Shown here piece after piece: positions 40,925 to 40,979 of a DNA stretch of 40,979 nucleotides. Position 1 is the stretch's first letter. Every line of letters starts with the position of its first letter. Below the pieces are notes generated by a model. The model had not been told where the DNA came from and searched no databases. It saw only the letters and a program-made list of their open reading frames with translations. The translations under genes and the position numbers were made by a program. Origin of the DNA: Phycisphaeraceae bacterium (GTDB lineage: Bacteria; Planctomycetota; Phycisphaerae; Phycisphaerales; UBA1924); the NCBI GenBank assembly GCA_019636565.1, contig JAHBXG010000031.1, positions 1 to 40,979 on the forward strand, in the 5' to 3' direction.

Positions 40925-40979
40925 ATCGGGATGGTATTGGGAATCCCAAGCCGCTGAAGGCTTCTATACTGGGCCTGCC

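Overview
The window looks like a GC-rich chromosome segment of a planctomycete, probably of the Phycisphaerae type. This is inferred from the style of the tRNA-embedded tyrosine integrase, the mix of gene families and the gene neighbourhoods; no rRNA is present to settle it. The window has three parts: host genes (1-3700), a 14.16-kb integrated element bounded by an 18-bp direct repeat (3704-17881), and host genes again (17864-40979).

Left host part: a minus-strand set of methyltransferase, FAD-dependent reductase/hydroxylase and type III polyketide synthase (chalcone-synthase type, Cys-His-Asn triad visible), with tight overlaps, that probably makes a methylated and oxidised phenolic lipid or pyrone. 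A flavodoxin-fold NAD(P)H-dependent FMN reductase is divergent from it.

Integrated element: it sits in the 3' end of a tRNA-Glu(CTC) gene. From the left it carries: a detached 3' piece of the integrase reading frame; a plus-strand set of four genes, the first tape-measure-like; a convergent minus-strand set including a Nu1/small-terminase-like protein; a gene-poor control region with long G/C tracts in inverted orientation; a protein joining a DUF1376-like domain to a tyrosine recombinase; a 346-aa unknown protein; 21-bp tandem repeats; an AlpA/excisionase-like HTH protein; small proteins; a replisome-organizer-like protein; coiled-coil proteins; an HK97-gp10-like protein; and the main integrase, whose last codons lie inside tRNA-Glu. 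No portal, large terminase or capsid gene was recognised, so a phage satellite or mobilisable element is more likely than a complete prophage. The most notable point is that the integrase frame stays open across the reconstituted attP. In the circle it would be a 520-aa protein with a different C-terminus, ending in an 8-nt overlap with the tape-measure-like gene, so excision would join the two plus-strand gene sets.

Right host part: tRNA-Glu; a CPBP membrane protease; rpsT; tRNA-Arg(ACG); a CecR-like TetR regulator followed by a complete tripartite efflux operon (DevC-type permease, ATPase, HlyD-type adaptor, NodT-type outer-membrane lipoprotein); rpsB-tsf; an exported Fe/Mn superoxide dismutase; an unannotated tandem stem-loop RNA candidate with repeated CUCUCCUCCU motifs; an amino-sugar/peptidoglycan salvage cluster (SSS symporter, GH20-like hexosaminidase, AnmK, MurQ) with a nearby alpha-oxoamine-synthase-like enzyme and a convergent ROK kinase; trigger factor; a small zinc-ribbon membrane protein; and a prpB-prpC pair of the 2-methylcitrate cycle.
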